Source: JACVRW01 sp963812415
Lineage (GTDB): Bacteria; Actinomycetota; Thermoleophilia; Solirubrobacterales; Thermoleophilaceae
Reading direction: 5' to 3'
Assembly: GCA_963812415.1 (NCBI GenBank)
Contig: CAWEVH010000021.1
Location: 1 to 64,000 of the forward strand
Length of the DNA stretch: 64,000 nucleotides
The notes under the pieces are model-generated. The model worked only from the letters and a program-made list of their open reading frames with translations. It did no database searches and was not told the origin of the DNA. Each line of letters begins with the position of its first letter. Within the stretch, counting starts at the first letter, position 1. Positions 43,164 to 51,612 of this stretch are shown one piece after another. The translations under genes were made by a program, and so were the position numbers.

Positions 43164-44234
43164 ATGGAAGCTGCCATGAGCCAGCCCGCCGGCCAGCCTG
43201 AGGTCGCGCGGCGCCACAACGAGGGACACGGGCGTCGTCTCACGGCCGCCTTCGAAGCGCTGGAGGCGTTCCCGGCGCTCGCCGAGTCCCGCAACCGCGT
43301 GCTCCGCGTCGTGCGCGAGGACCGTGCCTCCGTCGGCGAGGTGGTGGCCGCCGTCGAGTCCGACGTCGCGCTGGTGATCACCGTGCTCCGGATCGCCAAC
43401 CGCACCGCTCAGCGCAAGCGCGGCAAGGTCGCGAGCGTGCCCGAGGCGGTGGAGATCCTCACCCCGGAGGGCGTCGAGACGCTCGCCGCCCGCACCGCCA
43501 CCTTCGACTTCTTCGAGCGCACCCCCGGCTGGGACCTGATGCCGGAGCGCTTCCGGCTGCACGCCGTGGCCACGCAGGCGGCCGCGGACCGGCTCGCGCG
43601 CGAGCTCGACTACCCCGATCGTGACCAGCTGCTCTGCTCCGCCCTGCTGCACGACATCGGCAAGCTCGTGCTCTCGCACGCCTATCCCGGCTACCCCTCT
43701 CAGATCCACCAGGGCGCCCGCACGCCCGAGGAGCGCATCCACCGCGAGCGCCTCGAGCTCGGCGTCGATCACGCGCTGGTGGGAGGCGTGCTGGCCCGGC
43801 GCTGGGCGCTTCCGAACCGGCTCGCCACGGCGATCGAGCGCCACCACGCCGACGACGCCGAGGGCGAGGCCGCGCTCGTCCGGCTGGCCGACATGCTGGC
43901 CCACTACGGGCACGCCAAGCCGGTCAACCCGAAGGCACTTCTCCAGGCCGCGCGCGCGTGCGGCCTGTCCACCGAGCAGCTCCGCTCCGTCATGTACGAG
44001 CTGCCGCAGGGATCCGGCAACGTCAAGCGCAACGTGGACCCGTGCCCGCTCTCGACACGTGAGGTGGAGGTGCTCAAGCGCCTCGCCGAGGGCAAGGTCT
44101 ACAAGCAGATCGCGCACGAGCTCGAGCTCTCCACCAGCACGGTGCGCACGCACCTGCACAACACCTACGCGAAGCTCGGCGCGGTCGACCGTGCCCAGGC
44201 GGTGCTGATCGCCACCGAGCGCGGCTGGATCTAG
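43164..44234 (+). CDS. HDOD-domain protein with C-terminal LuxR-type HTH
   Basis: A 356-aa regulator joining two domains. Residues 30-240 form an HDOD domain (VAAVESDVALVITVLRIANR; the metal-type HD motif LLCSALLHDIGKLVLSHAYP; HHADD). Residues 285-350 form a LuxR/FixJ DNA-binding domain (PLSTREVEVLKRLAEGKVYK, QIAHELELSTSTVRTHLHNT). HDOD domains usually act in stress and signalling without known catalysis, but here the HD pair is present. No receiver or kinase is fused, so the HDOD part is presumably the sensor. The start is uncertain: ATG 43164 or ATG 43176 (MSQPAG). A UUC-loop hairpin follows the stop. Confidence 0.82.
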   Translation: MEAAMSQPAGQPEVARRHNEGHGRRLTAAFEALEAFPALAESRNRVLRVVREDRASVGEVVAAVESDVALVITVLRIANRTAQRKRGKVASVPEAVEILTPEGVETLAARTATFDFFERTPGWDLMPERFRLHAVATQAAADRLARELDYPDRDQLLCSALLHDIGKLVLSHAYPGYPSQIHQGARTPEERIHRERLELGVDHALVGGVLARRWALPNRLATAIERHHADDAEGEAALVRLADMLAHYGHAKPVNPKALLQAARACGLSTEQLRSVMYELPQGSGNVKRNVDPCPLSTREVEVLKRLAEGKVYKQIAHELELSTSTVRTHLHNTYAKLGAVDRAQAVLIATERGWI

Positions 44235-44237
44235 AAT

Positions 44238-44253
44238 TGGGGCCTTCGCCCCA
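44238..44253 (+). terminator. Short hairpin after the HDOD-LuxR gene
   Basis: A perfect 6-bp stem TGGGGC / GCCCCA with loop CTTC, 3 bases past the TAG stop at 44234. There is no T-run after it. Confidence 0.5.
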
Positions 44254-44288
44254 TACCGCTCGCGATCGCGTGTCCCGATCATGTGGGT

Positions 44289-44471
44289 ATGCGTTACCAG
44301 TGTCCACGCTGTCACGAGATCACCCACCGCTCTGAGCCGATCGCCTTCTGCGCGATCTGCGCCGGCCCGCTGACCGAGGCAAACGTGCTGCCCGAGGAGA
44401 AGCCGGTCGAGCGCGGTCCCTCGCTCGCCGACCTGCTGGCGATGCGGGACGCCTACTCGGCGCGCGTCTAG
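44289..44471 (+). CDS. Small zinc-ribbon protein (60 aa)
   Basis: MRYQCPRCHEITHRSEPIAF followed by CAICAGPLTEANV: two CxxC knuckles about 15 residues apart form a compact zinc ribbon. A charged helix ends the protein (PSLADLLAMRDAYSARV). Starts at ATG 44289 (or GTG 44283). It precedes the molybdopterin oxidoreductase by 39 bases on the same strand. Function unknown. Confidence 0.65.
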   Translation: MRYQCPRCHEITHRSEPIAFCAICAGPLTEANVLPEEKPVERGPSLADLLAMRDAYSARV

Positions 44472-44510
44472 CGGACCGGGCTGGGCTCGGGGTAGGCTCA
44501 CCCCGGGCCG

Positions 44511-46672
44511 ATGGAAAGGCGAGTCACCTTCTGTCGCATCTGCGAGCCGCTCTGCGGGATGGTGGCCGGCGTCGAGGACGGCCGGATCGTGAAGCTCCGG
44601 CCGGATCCCGAGCATCCGCTCTCCCGCGGCTACGCGTGCCCCAAGGGCATCGCGATGGGGGAGGTCCAGAACGACCCGGATCGCGTCACCCAGCCGCTGA
44701 GGCGCACAGCGTCGGGCGAGTTCGAGGAGGTCTCCTGGGAGGCGGCGCTGAGCGACATCGCCGCGCGGCTCGACGGCGTCCCGCGCACGGGTGTGGCCTG
44801 GTACATGGGCAACCCGGGCGCGTTCTCCTACTCGCACACGCTCTGGGTGAAGGGCTTTCTCGACGCGCTCGGCTCGCCGCACTACTACACGGCCGGCTCG
44901 CAGGACGTGAACAACCGCTTCGCGGCGAGCGCGCTCCTGTACGGCTCGCCGCTCGTGGTGCCGATCCCGGACCTGCGCCGGACCCGCTTCCTGCTCATGG
45001 TGGGGGCGAACCCGCTCGTGTCGCACGGCTCGGTGCTCTCCGCCCCGCGCGTGCGCGAGCAGCTGCTCGAGGTCGACCGGGTGGTCGTGGTCGACCCGCG
45101 CCGCAGCGAGACCGCGCGGCAGTTCGAGCACGTCCCGATCCGCCCCGACACGGATGCCCACCTGCTGCTCGCGATGCTCGCGGTGATCTTCGAGGAGGGG
45201 CTGACCGACGGGATCTGGCTGCGGCGTTTCGCGGAGGGCGCCGAAGAGCTCGAGCGGCTCGCGCGCGGGCACCCGCCGGAGCGCAGCGAGCACCTGACCG
45301 GCATCCCCGCCGAGCGCGTGCGCGAGCTGGCGCGCGACTTCGCGGCGGCCGATGGCGCCGCCGCCTACGGACGCACCGGTTCCTGCCTCGGGCGCTTCGG
45401 CACGCTGGTGGCGTTCCTGCTCGATGCGCTGAACGCCGTGACCGGCAACCTCGACCGGCCCGGCGGGGCGGTCTTCGGCCGAGCCCCGGTGCCGCTCGAC
45501 AGGATCGGCGAGCAGGTCGGCCTCGACACCTACGGCAAGCTGCGCTCGCGCGTGGGCGGCTTCCCCGACGTGATCGGGAACATGCCGGCCTCGCTCCTGG
45601 CCCGCGAGATCGAGACACCGGGCGAGGGCCAGATCAGGGCGCTGTTCGTGTCCGCCGGCAACCCGGTGCTCTCGGTGCCGGACGGCGGTGCGCTCGAGCG
45701 GGCGCTCGGGCAGCTCGAGCTGTGCGTGTCGCTCGACCTGTACGTGAACGAGACGAACCGCCACGCGGACTACGTCCTGCCCACCACCACCTTCTACGAG
45801 CGCGAGGACCTCCCGATCGCGCTGATGGGCTTCTTCACCACGCCGTTCGTGCAGTACACGGAGGCGGTGGTCGAGCCGCCGGGCGAGTGCCGCCAGGAGT
45901 GGGAGATCGTGGACGACCTCTCGCGACGAATCGGCGTCGCTCCGTACAGCGCCAGGCCGCTGCGGCGGCTGGCCAGGCTCGGCTACCGGATCACGCCGAA
46001 GCGGCTGGCCGACGTGCTGCTGCGCACCGGCCCGCACGGCGACCTGTTCGGCCTGCGTCCAGGCGGCCTGAGCCTCGCCGGCTGCGCGAGCGGCCGCACG
46101 GGATCGTGCTCGCCGAGCACGTGGCGACCGATGTGCTCCCGGAGAAGCTGCGCACGGAGTTCGGGCGCGTCCGGCTCGCGCCGGCCGCGATCCTCGAGGA
46201 GGCGGGGCGGCTCGCGGCCGCGAACGGCGACGATCCGAGCTTCCCGCTGCGCCTGATCGGGCTGCGCGAGCTGCGCTCGCACAACTCGTGGATGCACAAC
46301 GCGCCGCTTCTGATGCGCGGCGGGCGGGTGCACGCGCTGCGCATGCATCCTGACGACGCCGCCGCAGCCGGGATCGAGGACGGCGGCGAGGCGTGCCTCG
46401 AGTCGCCTCACGGGTCCGTGACCGTCCCGGTGACGGTCACCGACGACATGAGCCGGGGGACCGTCGCGCTGCCGCACGGCTGGGGTCACCGCGGTGGCTG
46501 GCAGCTGGCCAACCGCCACGCGGGCACGAACGTGAACGTGCTCGCCGGTTCGGCGCCGGACGACCTGGAGCGGCTGGCCGGCATGGCGCACCTGAACGGC
46601 ATTCCCGTGCGGGCCACCCCGGCGCGGACGGAGCCCGACGTTAGCCCCGCCGCGGCGGCAGCGGCGCCCTGA
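44511..46672 (+). CDS. Molybdopterin oxidoreductase, formate-dehydrogenase/nitrate-reductase superfamily (frameshifted)
   Basis: A roughly 720-aa bis-MGD molybdenum/tungsten enzyme. The N-terminal [4Fe-4S] site is CRICEPLCGM with the fourth Cys in GYACPKGIAMGEVQNDPDRV. The pterin-binding core follows (YYTAGSQDVNNRFAASALLY, LLMVGANPLVSHGS, VVVVDPRRSETARQFEHVPI), then GNLDRPGGAVFGRAPV and ADYVLPTTTFYEREDLPIAL. The C-terminal molydop_binding domain continues in another frame (LRLIGLRELRSHNSWMHNAP, GTVALPHGWGHRGGWQLANR) after one base is lost at 46078-46081. No signal peptide is present, so the enzyme is cytoplasmic. No adjacent subunit or cofactor gene is seen. The substrate is undetermined. Confidence 0.82.
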
Positions 46673-47820
46673 CGCGTACCCGCGTCCCCTTCGGCGACGT
46701 CTCGATGTCGAGGGAGCCGTCGAGCAGCTCGGCGCGCTCCCGCATGCTGGCGAGGCCGAGGTGCCCCGGCTCCCGGGAGGCCAGCGGATCGGCGTCGACG
46801 AAGCCGCCGCCGTTGTCGGTCACGCGCAGCTCGACGTCGCCGTCCACCGTGCGCAGCGACACCGACACGGCCTTCGCCCCGGCGTGGCGCCCCGCGTTCA
46901 CCACCGCCTCCTGGGCGATCCGGAACAGGTCGCCGGCCATCTCGGGCGGCAGCTCGATGCGCTCGATGGTCGCGAGCACCTCGAAGTCGTAGCGCCGGTT
47001 CCAGACCGCGATGCAGTTCTCGACCGCGGTGTCGAACGTGAGCTCCTGGAAGGCGTAGGGACCGAGGTCGACGATCTCGTCGCGAAGCGCTACGAGGTTG
47101 CGCGTGGCGAGCGCGCGTGCTTCCTTGATGTGCGCGAGCGACTGCTCCGTGTCGCCGCTCTCCGCCGCCGACCCGGCAGCGGACAGGATCATGTCCAGGC
47201 CGATCAGTTCCTGCACCGGCCCGTCGTGGATCGACTCGGCCACCCGCCGGCGGACCTGGCCCTCCGACTGGAGTATGCGCCGCGACACCCCTCGTGCCCG
47301 CATCCGCGACGCGGACTCCGAGGTGCGCAGCGTGCCCACCACCACCGCGGTGGCGAGCGCGGAGACCACGAACACCGTCTCGTAGAACGCGAGGATGTCC
47401 CCCGAAACCGGCTCGTCGCCGCGAATCTGCGTCGCCACCACGAGCGTGGCCGAGCCCACGGCCGCCAGCGCGAGCCCACGGCGCTCACCCTGGAAGTGGG
47501 AGTGGGCGGCGATGAAGAAGAGCGCCGCCACGCGCACCGCCCCGAGCGTCTCGGGCACCAGCAGCTGGAGCAGGAGCAGAATGGTGAAGTCGCCGACCGC
47601 CACGAGCAGGTTCATCTCCATGCCGGGCGTTCGCCGCGCGAGCCAGAGGTTGACCACGGCCCAGGGCAGCGCGACAGACGCCCAACACGAGCGCCGAGCG
47701 ACCCTCGTAGGGGAAGCCGAGCGCCAGGATCACCGTCAGCGCAAGAACGACGAGGGTGAGCCGCGCGATCGCGAACACGAGGATCGGCTGCGCCGACTCG
47801 ATTGGCAGCCTGCGCAGCAT
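46641..47820 (-). CDS. NarL/DesK-type sensor histidine kinase (frameshifted)
   Basis: The membrane part starts at about MLRRLPIESAQPILVFAIAR and continues with helices such as LTLVVLALTVILALGFPYEG. The frame then changes near 47672-47690, and the rest reads AVVNLWLARRTPG, several more helices (VAVGDFTILLLLQLLVPETL, AFYETVFVVSALATAVVVGT), the HisKA_3 phosphorylation helix VRRRVAESIHDGPVQELIGL and the HATPase (FRIAQEAVVNAGRHAGAKAV, ELRVTDNGGGFVDADPLAS, GHLGLASMRERAELLDGSL). Its response regulator is not adjacent. The 3' end overlaps the molybdopterin gene by 32 bases. N-terminal boundary with the VanZ gene is unclear because both read in one frame. Confidence 0.78.
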
Positions 47821-48204
47821 CAGGCGGTCACTCGGGAGCGTCGAGCGTGCTCGCAGCCAGAGAGCGGCGGCCGCGGCACCGGCCGTGTCGATCGCCCAGT
47901 CGAGCGGCGACCCGTTACGGGTCTCGACGAAGCCCTGGTGGAACTCGTCGCTGGCGGCGTAGAGGCTCGAGATCGCGAACGCGACGAGCGCGGCTCGCCG
48001 GCCTCCGAGACCGGGCGCGAACGCCCTCCACCAGAGCGCGCAGAGCAGCGCGTACTCCCCGAAATGCACGAGCTTGCGCCCGACCGTGTCGATCGTGCCG
48101 AGGCCCGAGTCGAGGTTGGGCTGGGCCGAGAAGTAGAAGATCACCGCCATCAGGAGGAGAGGCGGGAGCCACAGGTCGACACGCCGGAGGGGCGGCATGT
48201 CCAT
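47821..48204 (-). CDS. VanZ-like membrane protein (in frame with the histidine kinase)
   Basis: About 128 aa with the VanZ pattern: LWLPPLLLMAVIFYFSAQPN, RKLVHFGEYALLCALWWRAF (conserved KxxHFxEY), ISSLYAASDEFHQGFVETRN (DExHQ) and GSPLDWAIDTAGAAAAALWL. VanZ proteins give low-level glycopeptide tolerance or act in envelope lipid sorting. No stop separates it from the kinase's first Met at 47820. A natural VanZ-kinase fusion is possible, but one-base correction would end it at a TGATG overlap, which is more usual. Starts ATG 48204, 19 bases from the divergent Rrf2 gene. Confidence 0.75.
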
Positions 48205-48208
48205 ACCG

Positions 48209-48214
48209 TAGAGT
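48209..48214 (+). promoter_or_regulatory. TAGAGT -10-like hexamer before the Rrf2 gene
   Basis: TAGAGT ends 8 bases before GTG 48223 in the 18-base divergent gap with VanZ, with no Shine-Dalgarno. Rrf2 proteins often repress themselves by binding here. Confidence 0.4.
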
Positions 48215-48222
48215 CACGGCCC

Positions 48223-48621
48223 GTGCTGGTGATAACCACCAAGTCGCCGTACGCCGTGCGGGCGCTGGCCGAGCTGGCCCGCCGCGGCAACGCCGCCCCG
48301 GTGCCGATCGGGGAGATCGCCCGCGCCCGGGACATCCCCGTGCAGTTCCTGGAGGGGCTGTTCGCGACCCTGCGGCGAGCGGGGGTCCTCCAGTCGCAGC
48401 GGGGCGTCAAGGGCGGCTACTCGTTCGCTCGCCCACCCGCGGAGATCACCGTGCTCGAGGTCGTGGAGCTGCTCGAGGGCGAGCTCGGCGCCACGGCGCC
48501 CGCGGACGGGCAGGTCTGGGCCGAAGCGGTGCACGCCGTCAAGGGCGTGCTCGCAGGCACGACGATCGCCGAGGTGGCGGAGCGCGAGGCGCAGGCGGCG
48601 GCGCCGATGTACTACATCTGA
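48223..48621 (+). CDS. Rrf2-family transcriptional regulator (CymR-like)
   Basis: A 132-aa winged-helix repressor: TTKSPYAVRALAELARRGNA, IGEIARARDIPVQFLEGLFA (recognition region), RRAGVLQSQRGVKGGYSFAR (wing) and EITVLEVVELLEGELG. The three cysteines that hold an iron-sulfur cluster in IscR/NsrR are absent, so it resembles CymR, which senses cysteine status by binding CysK. cysK and cysE now lie 11 kb downstream, the intervening stretch being mostly the inserted element, so the original locus was probably Rrf2 followed at about 2 kb by cysK-cysE. The stop codon lies in the 19-bp attachment core, so the product is unchanged by the insertion. Confidence 0.85.
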   Translation: MLVITTKSPYAVRALAELARRGNAAPVPIGEIARARDIPVQFLEGLFATLRRAGVLQSQRGVKGGYSFARPPAEITVLEVVELLEGELGATAPADGQVWAEAVHAVKGVLAGTTIAEVAEREAQAAAPMYYI

Positions 48622-48623
48622 CG
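48605..48623 (+). repeat. Left attachment core (attL)
   Basis: CGATGTACTACATCTGACG, identical to 57315-57333. Its centre GATGTA-C-TACATC is a perfect inverted repeat, the shape of a tyrosine-recombinase core site. It encodes the last residues (MYYI) and stop of the Rrf2 gene. Confidence 0.85.
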
Positions 48624-48626
48624 ATT

Positions 48627-48646
48627 CCCGCTCTGGAAGCGGGTTT
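48627..48646 (+). terminator. Hairpin at the left end of the element, behind Rrf2
   Basis: CCCGCT / AGCGGG (6-bp stem, 5-base loop) followed by TTT, 5 bases after the Rrf2 stop. It belongs to the element, which thus brings a terminator for the gene it joins. Confidence 0.6.
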
Positions 48647-48653
48647 GCGGCCG

Positions 48654-48690
48654 ATTTGCTAACGCGCGTCGTCGTCGTCGCCTAGCAAAT
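48654..48690. repeat. Inverted repeat ATTTGCTA ... TAGCAAAT near attL
   Basis: Perfect 8-bp arms at 48654-48661 and 48683-48690, 21 bases apart. The sequence TTGCTAACG, present in the left arm, recurs twice at 53417-53436 near the right end of the first half, so these may be arm-type integrase sites. Confidence 0.5.
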
Positions 48691-48692
48691 GC

Positions 48693-48965
48693 ATGCGGGG
48701 GCGGATGAACGCCTGGGTCACCGCGTGCAGGCCGGCGAGCGCCGGCTACCTGCACCCCGCCGAGGTCGACGACACAGGCAAGTCCTGGCCGCCCGTCTGG
48801 GTGGACGGCCAGGTGCCGCGCGCGGTCCGCGAGCTCGGCCCCGCCGCGACCATCGAACAGGTCGCCGCCCGGCTGGCGATCCGGCACGACGACCGCGAGT
48901 TCCTCCAGGTGCTGTTCGAGCTGTGGCTCGGCGAGCGCGTGCGCGTCTGGACGGCGAGGCGATGA
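48693..48965 (+). CDS. Hypothetical protein (90 aa), element first half
   Basis: Starts ATG 48693, just after the inverted repeat, and overlaps the next gene by ATGA. Not recognised. It has a Gly/Pro-rich N-terminal part (GYLHPAEVDDTGKSWPPVWV) and a helical second part (TIEQVAARLAIRHDDREFLQ, VLFELWLGERVRVW) that could be a small DNA-binding or replication-adaptor fold. Confidence 0.55.
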   Translation: MRGRMNAWVTACRPASAGYLHPAEVDDTGKSWPPVWVDGQVPRAVRELGPAATIEQVAARLAIRHDDREFLQVLFELWLGERVRVWTARR

Positions 48966-49156
48966 CCGCGCGGCGTTGTCGCCGCTGCCGGGGCTGGCTG
49001 ACCTCCTCTGAGAGCGGGGCGTTTGCCTGCTGGCGGGTCGCCTGCCCGCTGTACAGCCGCGGGCAGGCCCCGCCCGTCCGGTCGCAGGCCGAGGTAGTGG
49101 GCGACATGGAAGCCGACCGGCAGGCCGCCAGGGACGGCCTCAACCCGAACCGGTGA
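48962..49156 (+). CDS. Small Cys-rich (zinc-finger-like) protein, 64 aa
   Basis: MTARRCRRCRGWLTSSESGA then FACWRVACPLYSRGQ: a CxxC pair and a Cys-x4-Cys pair about 15 residues apart suggest a zinc finger. The remainder is charged (EVVGDMEADRQAARDGL). Coupled at both ends by ATGA/GTGA overlaps. Confidence 0.5.
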   Translation: MTARRCRRCRGWLTSSESGAFACWRVACPLYSRGQAPPVRSQAEVVGDMEADRQAARDGLNPNR

Positions 49157-49551
49157 ACCGGGCCGCCTTACGCGCGCGCGCCCAGTGGGGCAAGTACCTC
49201 CGAATCATGCGCGGCTACACCTGGGCCGAGATCGCGAAGGCGTGCGGCTACGCCAACGCGGGGTGCGCGTACGGAAGCATGGTGTACCTCCACGCCGACA
49301 GCGACGAGGAGCGCGAGCTCCTAATCACCCCGCCGTGGCGCCAACGCCAGCTCGAGGGGCAGCTCGCCCGCCGCGAGATGCGCGAAGGCGAGCGGGCGCG
49401 CACACGCGGGATGCGCAACGGCTCGTTCCAGTGCTTCTCGTGCGGCCTTCGCAAGCCGCTTCCATCCAGCCGCTGCGACCAGTGTGGCGACGACCCCGTG
49501 TCCCACAACGGCGACCCGCGCGAATTCGACCGCGCCTGGGGCTACGCATGA
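49153..49551 (+). CDS. HTH-like and zinc-finger protein, 132 aa
   Basis: GTG start overlaps the upstream stop. The N-terminal half looks like a helix-turn-helix (YLRIMRGYTWAEIAKACGYA, NAGCAYGSMVYLH). The C-terminal half holds a zinc ribbon: QCFSCGLRKPLPSSRCDQCG with two CxxC pairs. Probably a nucleic-acid-binding protein of the element. Overlaps the next gene by ATGA. Confidence 0.6.
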   Translation: MNRAALRARAQWGKYLRIMRGYTWAEIAKACGYANAGCAYGSMVYLHADSDEERELLITPPWRQRQLEGQLARREMREGERARTRGMRNGSFQCFSCGLRKPLPSSRCDQCGDDPVSHNGDPREFDRAWGYA

Positions 49552-49823
49552 ACGGCGACTCGCAACAACTTGCCCTGCTCGTCGACCCGCCCCGCCGGCA
49601 CCGCAACCCTTGGGCGTGCGTTGACTGTGGCCGCCTCACCCGCGACGAGTACTACAACGTCCACGACCACGTCTGGCCGCTCGACCCGGACGGCGGGATG
49701 CTGTGCGTTGGCTGTCTCGAACACCGGATCGGCCGCCGGCTGGTCGGCGGCGACTTCCCGGACGTGCCGATCAACGATCCGCGTGGCGCGTCCCCACGGT
49801 TGCGCGCGCGATTGGTGCCATGA
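49548..49823 (+). CDS. Zinc-finger protein, 91 aa
   Basis: WACVDCGRLTRDEYYNVHDH followed by GGMLCVGCLEHRIGRR: CxxC, then His, then CxxC-x2-His, similar to HNH-type or treble-clef zinc sites in small phage proteins. The order of these ligands (DEYYNVHDHVWPLD between them) would fit a degenerate HNH fold, but catalytic residues cannot be confirmed. Overlaps the next gene by ATGA. Confidence 0.55.
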   Translation: MNGDSQQLALLVDPPRRHRNPWACVDCGRLTRDEYYNVHDHVWPLDPDGGMLCVGCLEHRIGRRLVGGDFPDVPINDPRGASPRLRARLVP

Positions 49824-50038
49824 CGATCTTCGCTGGGACTGCGCGACCCGGCGAACCCCCCGGTCCTGAGGATGTGCCGGGGGAAATGTGCGCGGGGCCT
49901 GGCCAGGTGCCGGGCGAACCGGTCCGCGCGCGGGTGTCGGCGGGTGCGGGCGGTCAACCCTGGCCGCTCGTGCCTACCGACGCCGTCCGTATTGTTCAAC
50001 AACAGGAGGGACCAGCCCATGACCACGACCAGCACTAG
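49820..50038 (+). CDS. Hypothetical protein, 72 aa, Gly/Pro-rich
   Basis: Starts ATG 49820 in the previous gene's stop and runs to TAG 50038, overlapping the coiled-coil gene start at 50019. The composition (GPEDVPGEMCAGPGQVPGEP) is low complexity, and much of the later part doubles as the next gene's ribosome binding region. It could be a real coupled peptide or chance. Confidence 0.3.
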   Translation: MTIFAGTARPGEPPGPEDVPGEMCAGPGQVPGEPVRARVSAGAGGQPWPLVPTDAVRIVQQQEGPAHDHDQH

Positions 50039-50741
50039 GCCGGCCAAAGCGCCGACCGACCCGCTCGACGAGCTGCGCGAGGCCCGCGCCCAACTGGACA
50101 GCGCCCGCGCGGAAAACGCTCGGCTCCGCGAGCGTCGCGACAACTACGCGGGCAAGCTCTGCGCGGCGCAACAGGAGCTCGACACGCTCGCCGCCTCCAG
50201 GCCCTCGGAGTTCGGCGACGACGGCGCACCGAAGCGGGGAAGCCGGGCGGCGAAGTTGCGGACGGAGATCGACGCGGCAGGCAAGAGCCGCTGGCTGTCC
50301 GTGGTCGAAGGCTCCGACGCGAGGGTCCAGGAGGCCGAGGGCCGCCTGCGCCGGCTGACCGCACGACACGGCGTGCTGCTCGCCCGCCAAGCGCACGACG
50401 CCGGCGTCGCGGCAATCCAGAACGTACGGTCACGGGCCAGCGAACTACGCGCCGCGCTCGCCGCCGTCAGGGCACCCGAGCACGACTTGCGATGGATCGC
50501 GACCGCCGCCGCCGGCGCGATCGACGGCCGCTCAACCTGGAGCGACGCCCGGGTAGCCGAGCTCGAGCGCGCCCTCGACGCGGCCGACCACATGCTGCCC
50601 GCGAGGATCCCCGTCATGACCCCCTACGTCGGTGAGGAACCGACGGTGTCCTTGGCCGGCGATGGCTCCTGGGTCGACATACGGTCCGAGCCAAAGTCCG
50701 GTTGGGCCGAGCAGCCCGAGCCGATTGAGCCGCCCGCGTGA
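50019..50741 (+). CDS. Coiled-coil protein, first cassette copy
   Basis: A 240-aa protein with AGGAGG 10 bases before ATG 50019. Residues 12-60 form a coiled coil (TDPLDELREARAQLDSARAE, NARLRERRDNYAGKLCAAQQ). More helices follow (SRASELRAALAAVRAPEHDL, RVAELERALDAADHMLP), with a Gly-rich, Pro-ended tail (YVGEEPTVSLAGDGSWVDIR, EQPEPIEPPA). A close homologue lies at 53924-54643. Not recognised; a structural or scaffold-like role is one possibility. Its stop overlaps the next GTG. Confidence 0.7.
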   Translation: MTTTSTRPAKAPTDPLDELREARAQLDSARAENARLRERRDNYAGKLCAAQQELDTLAASRPSEFGDDGAPKRGSRAAKLRTEIDAAGKSRWLSVVEGSDARVQEAEGRLRRLTARHGVLLARQAHDAGVAAIQNVRSRASELRAALAAVRAPEHDLRWIATAAAGAIDGRSTWSDARVAELERALDAADHMLPARIPVMTPYVGEEPTVSLAGDGSWVDIRSEPKSGWAEQPEPIEPPA

Positions 50742-51124
50742 GCGAACCCGAGTTGACACCCGAGAACGTGGCCGAGGCCCTTGGCCTCAAGCCGAAGCCA
50801 GCGGATGCCGAGCGCAATCAAGCAGACACCGCACCCGCCGACGGGACACCCGACCGGACGTCCGCCGCATCCCCGGTCGGTGACGCCGGCGAACCCGACG
50901 TGTCGGAGGTCTCCGACACGAACGACCACGTCGACGAGCAGCAGGAGCGCGACGCCGAAGCCGAGTGGCTGGCCAACCATCAGCGTCAACTACAGCGCCT
51001 GCAAGAAGAACACCCAGAGAACGCCGCCGAGCTCGCCGTGCTGTTCGGCAACCCCGAGCAAAGCAAGGCCGAGCACGACTGGCTGATGCGGATGCACCAG
51101 CCACGACCAGAGGACGCAGCATGA
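50738..51124 (+). CDS. Acidic hypothetical protein, first cassette copy
   Basis: A 128-aa, strongly acidic and probably disordered protein. The N-terminal motif SEPELTPENVAEALGLKPKP and the middle DVSEVSDTNDHVDEQQERDA recur in the damaged second copy at 54640-54962. The C terminus is helical (LQRLQEEHPENAAELAVLFG). Overlaps both neighbours by 4 bases (GTGA and ATGA). Function unknown. Confidence 0.65.
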   Translation: MSEPELTPENVAEALGLKPKPADAERNQADTAPADGTPDRTSAASPVGDAGEPDVSEVSDTNDHVDEQQERDAEAEWLANHQRQLQRLQEEHPENAAELAVLFGNPEQSKAEHDWLMRMHQPRPEDAA

Positions 51125-51342
51125 AATGGGAGAAGCACGTCGAGTGGATCGGCGGAGTTCCATTCGTCAGCTACTCGCCCATGCCCGAGCCCGGCGGTCC
51201 GGTCAACTTCGACGGCGGCTGCCGCGAGTTGCCGCCATCCCCGCCGCGGGTCGAGTGGACACCTGACCGGTCCGATCCGGGATGGGAGTCGATCGAGCTC
51301 GAGGACGGCGCGTCCATGTTCTTCGGAACGCTGGGCGAATGA
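51121..51342 (+). CDS. 73-aa hypothetical protein, first cassette copy
   Basis: Starts MKWEKHVEWIGGVPFVSYSP and ends SIELEDGASMFFGTLGE, with a strongly conserved centre, GGPVNFDGGCRELPPSPPRV, in both cassettes. The high similarity to 54959-55180, with differences mostly at exposed-type positions, says both copies are or were under selection. A small beta-rich protein; no family recognised. The last gene of the coupled run before the repeat region. Confidence 0.7.
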   Translation: MKWEKHVEWIGGVPFVSYSPMPEPGGPVNFDGGCRELPPSPPRVEWTPDRSDPGWESIELEDGASMFFGTLGE

Positions 51343-51364
51343 GGGATGTATACGTCCCCCAGAT

Positions 51365-51447
51365 CGGTGACAGTTAGTGGCAGGTCGAGACGTTCTTGGG
51401 TGCCAACGTTGGCGCTCGAAGGCGAGTCAGAGTGCCGGCGTTGGCAC
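51365..51447. repeat. 83-bp repeat unit A (two palindromes)
   Basis: Begins CGGTGACA, contains TCGAGACGTTCTTGG, the near-palindrome GTGCCAACGTTGGCGC (51400-51415) and a second related palindrome GTGCCGGCGTTGGCAC (51432-51447), 32 bp centre to centre. Confidence 0.85.
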
Positions 51448-51612
51448 ATATAGCGCAACCGTGGGAGTGCGCGAGATGCTCACCACGCCTAGCTTCGAAG
51501 GCGCGGGGCCGGACGCCCAAACACCCCTTGCGACGCTGTGTCCTGGGTCAGGCGACGCAAGTGTGTTCCCTGGGTTTCCGGCCCCCGCATGCCGACCGCA
51601 CCGAGGGTCGAG

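Noticed and set aside
48665..48682. GTC triplet run (GTCGTCGTCGTCGCC) as a microsatellite of interest
   Set aside because: Short and common in this base composition; it is just the spacer of the inverted repeat.
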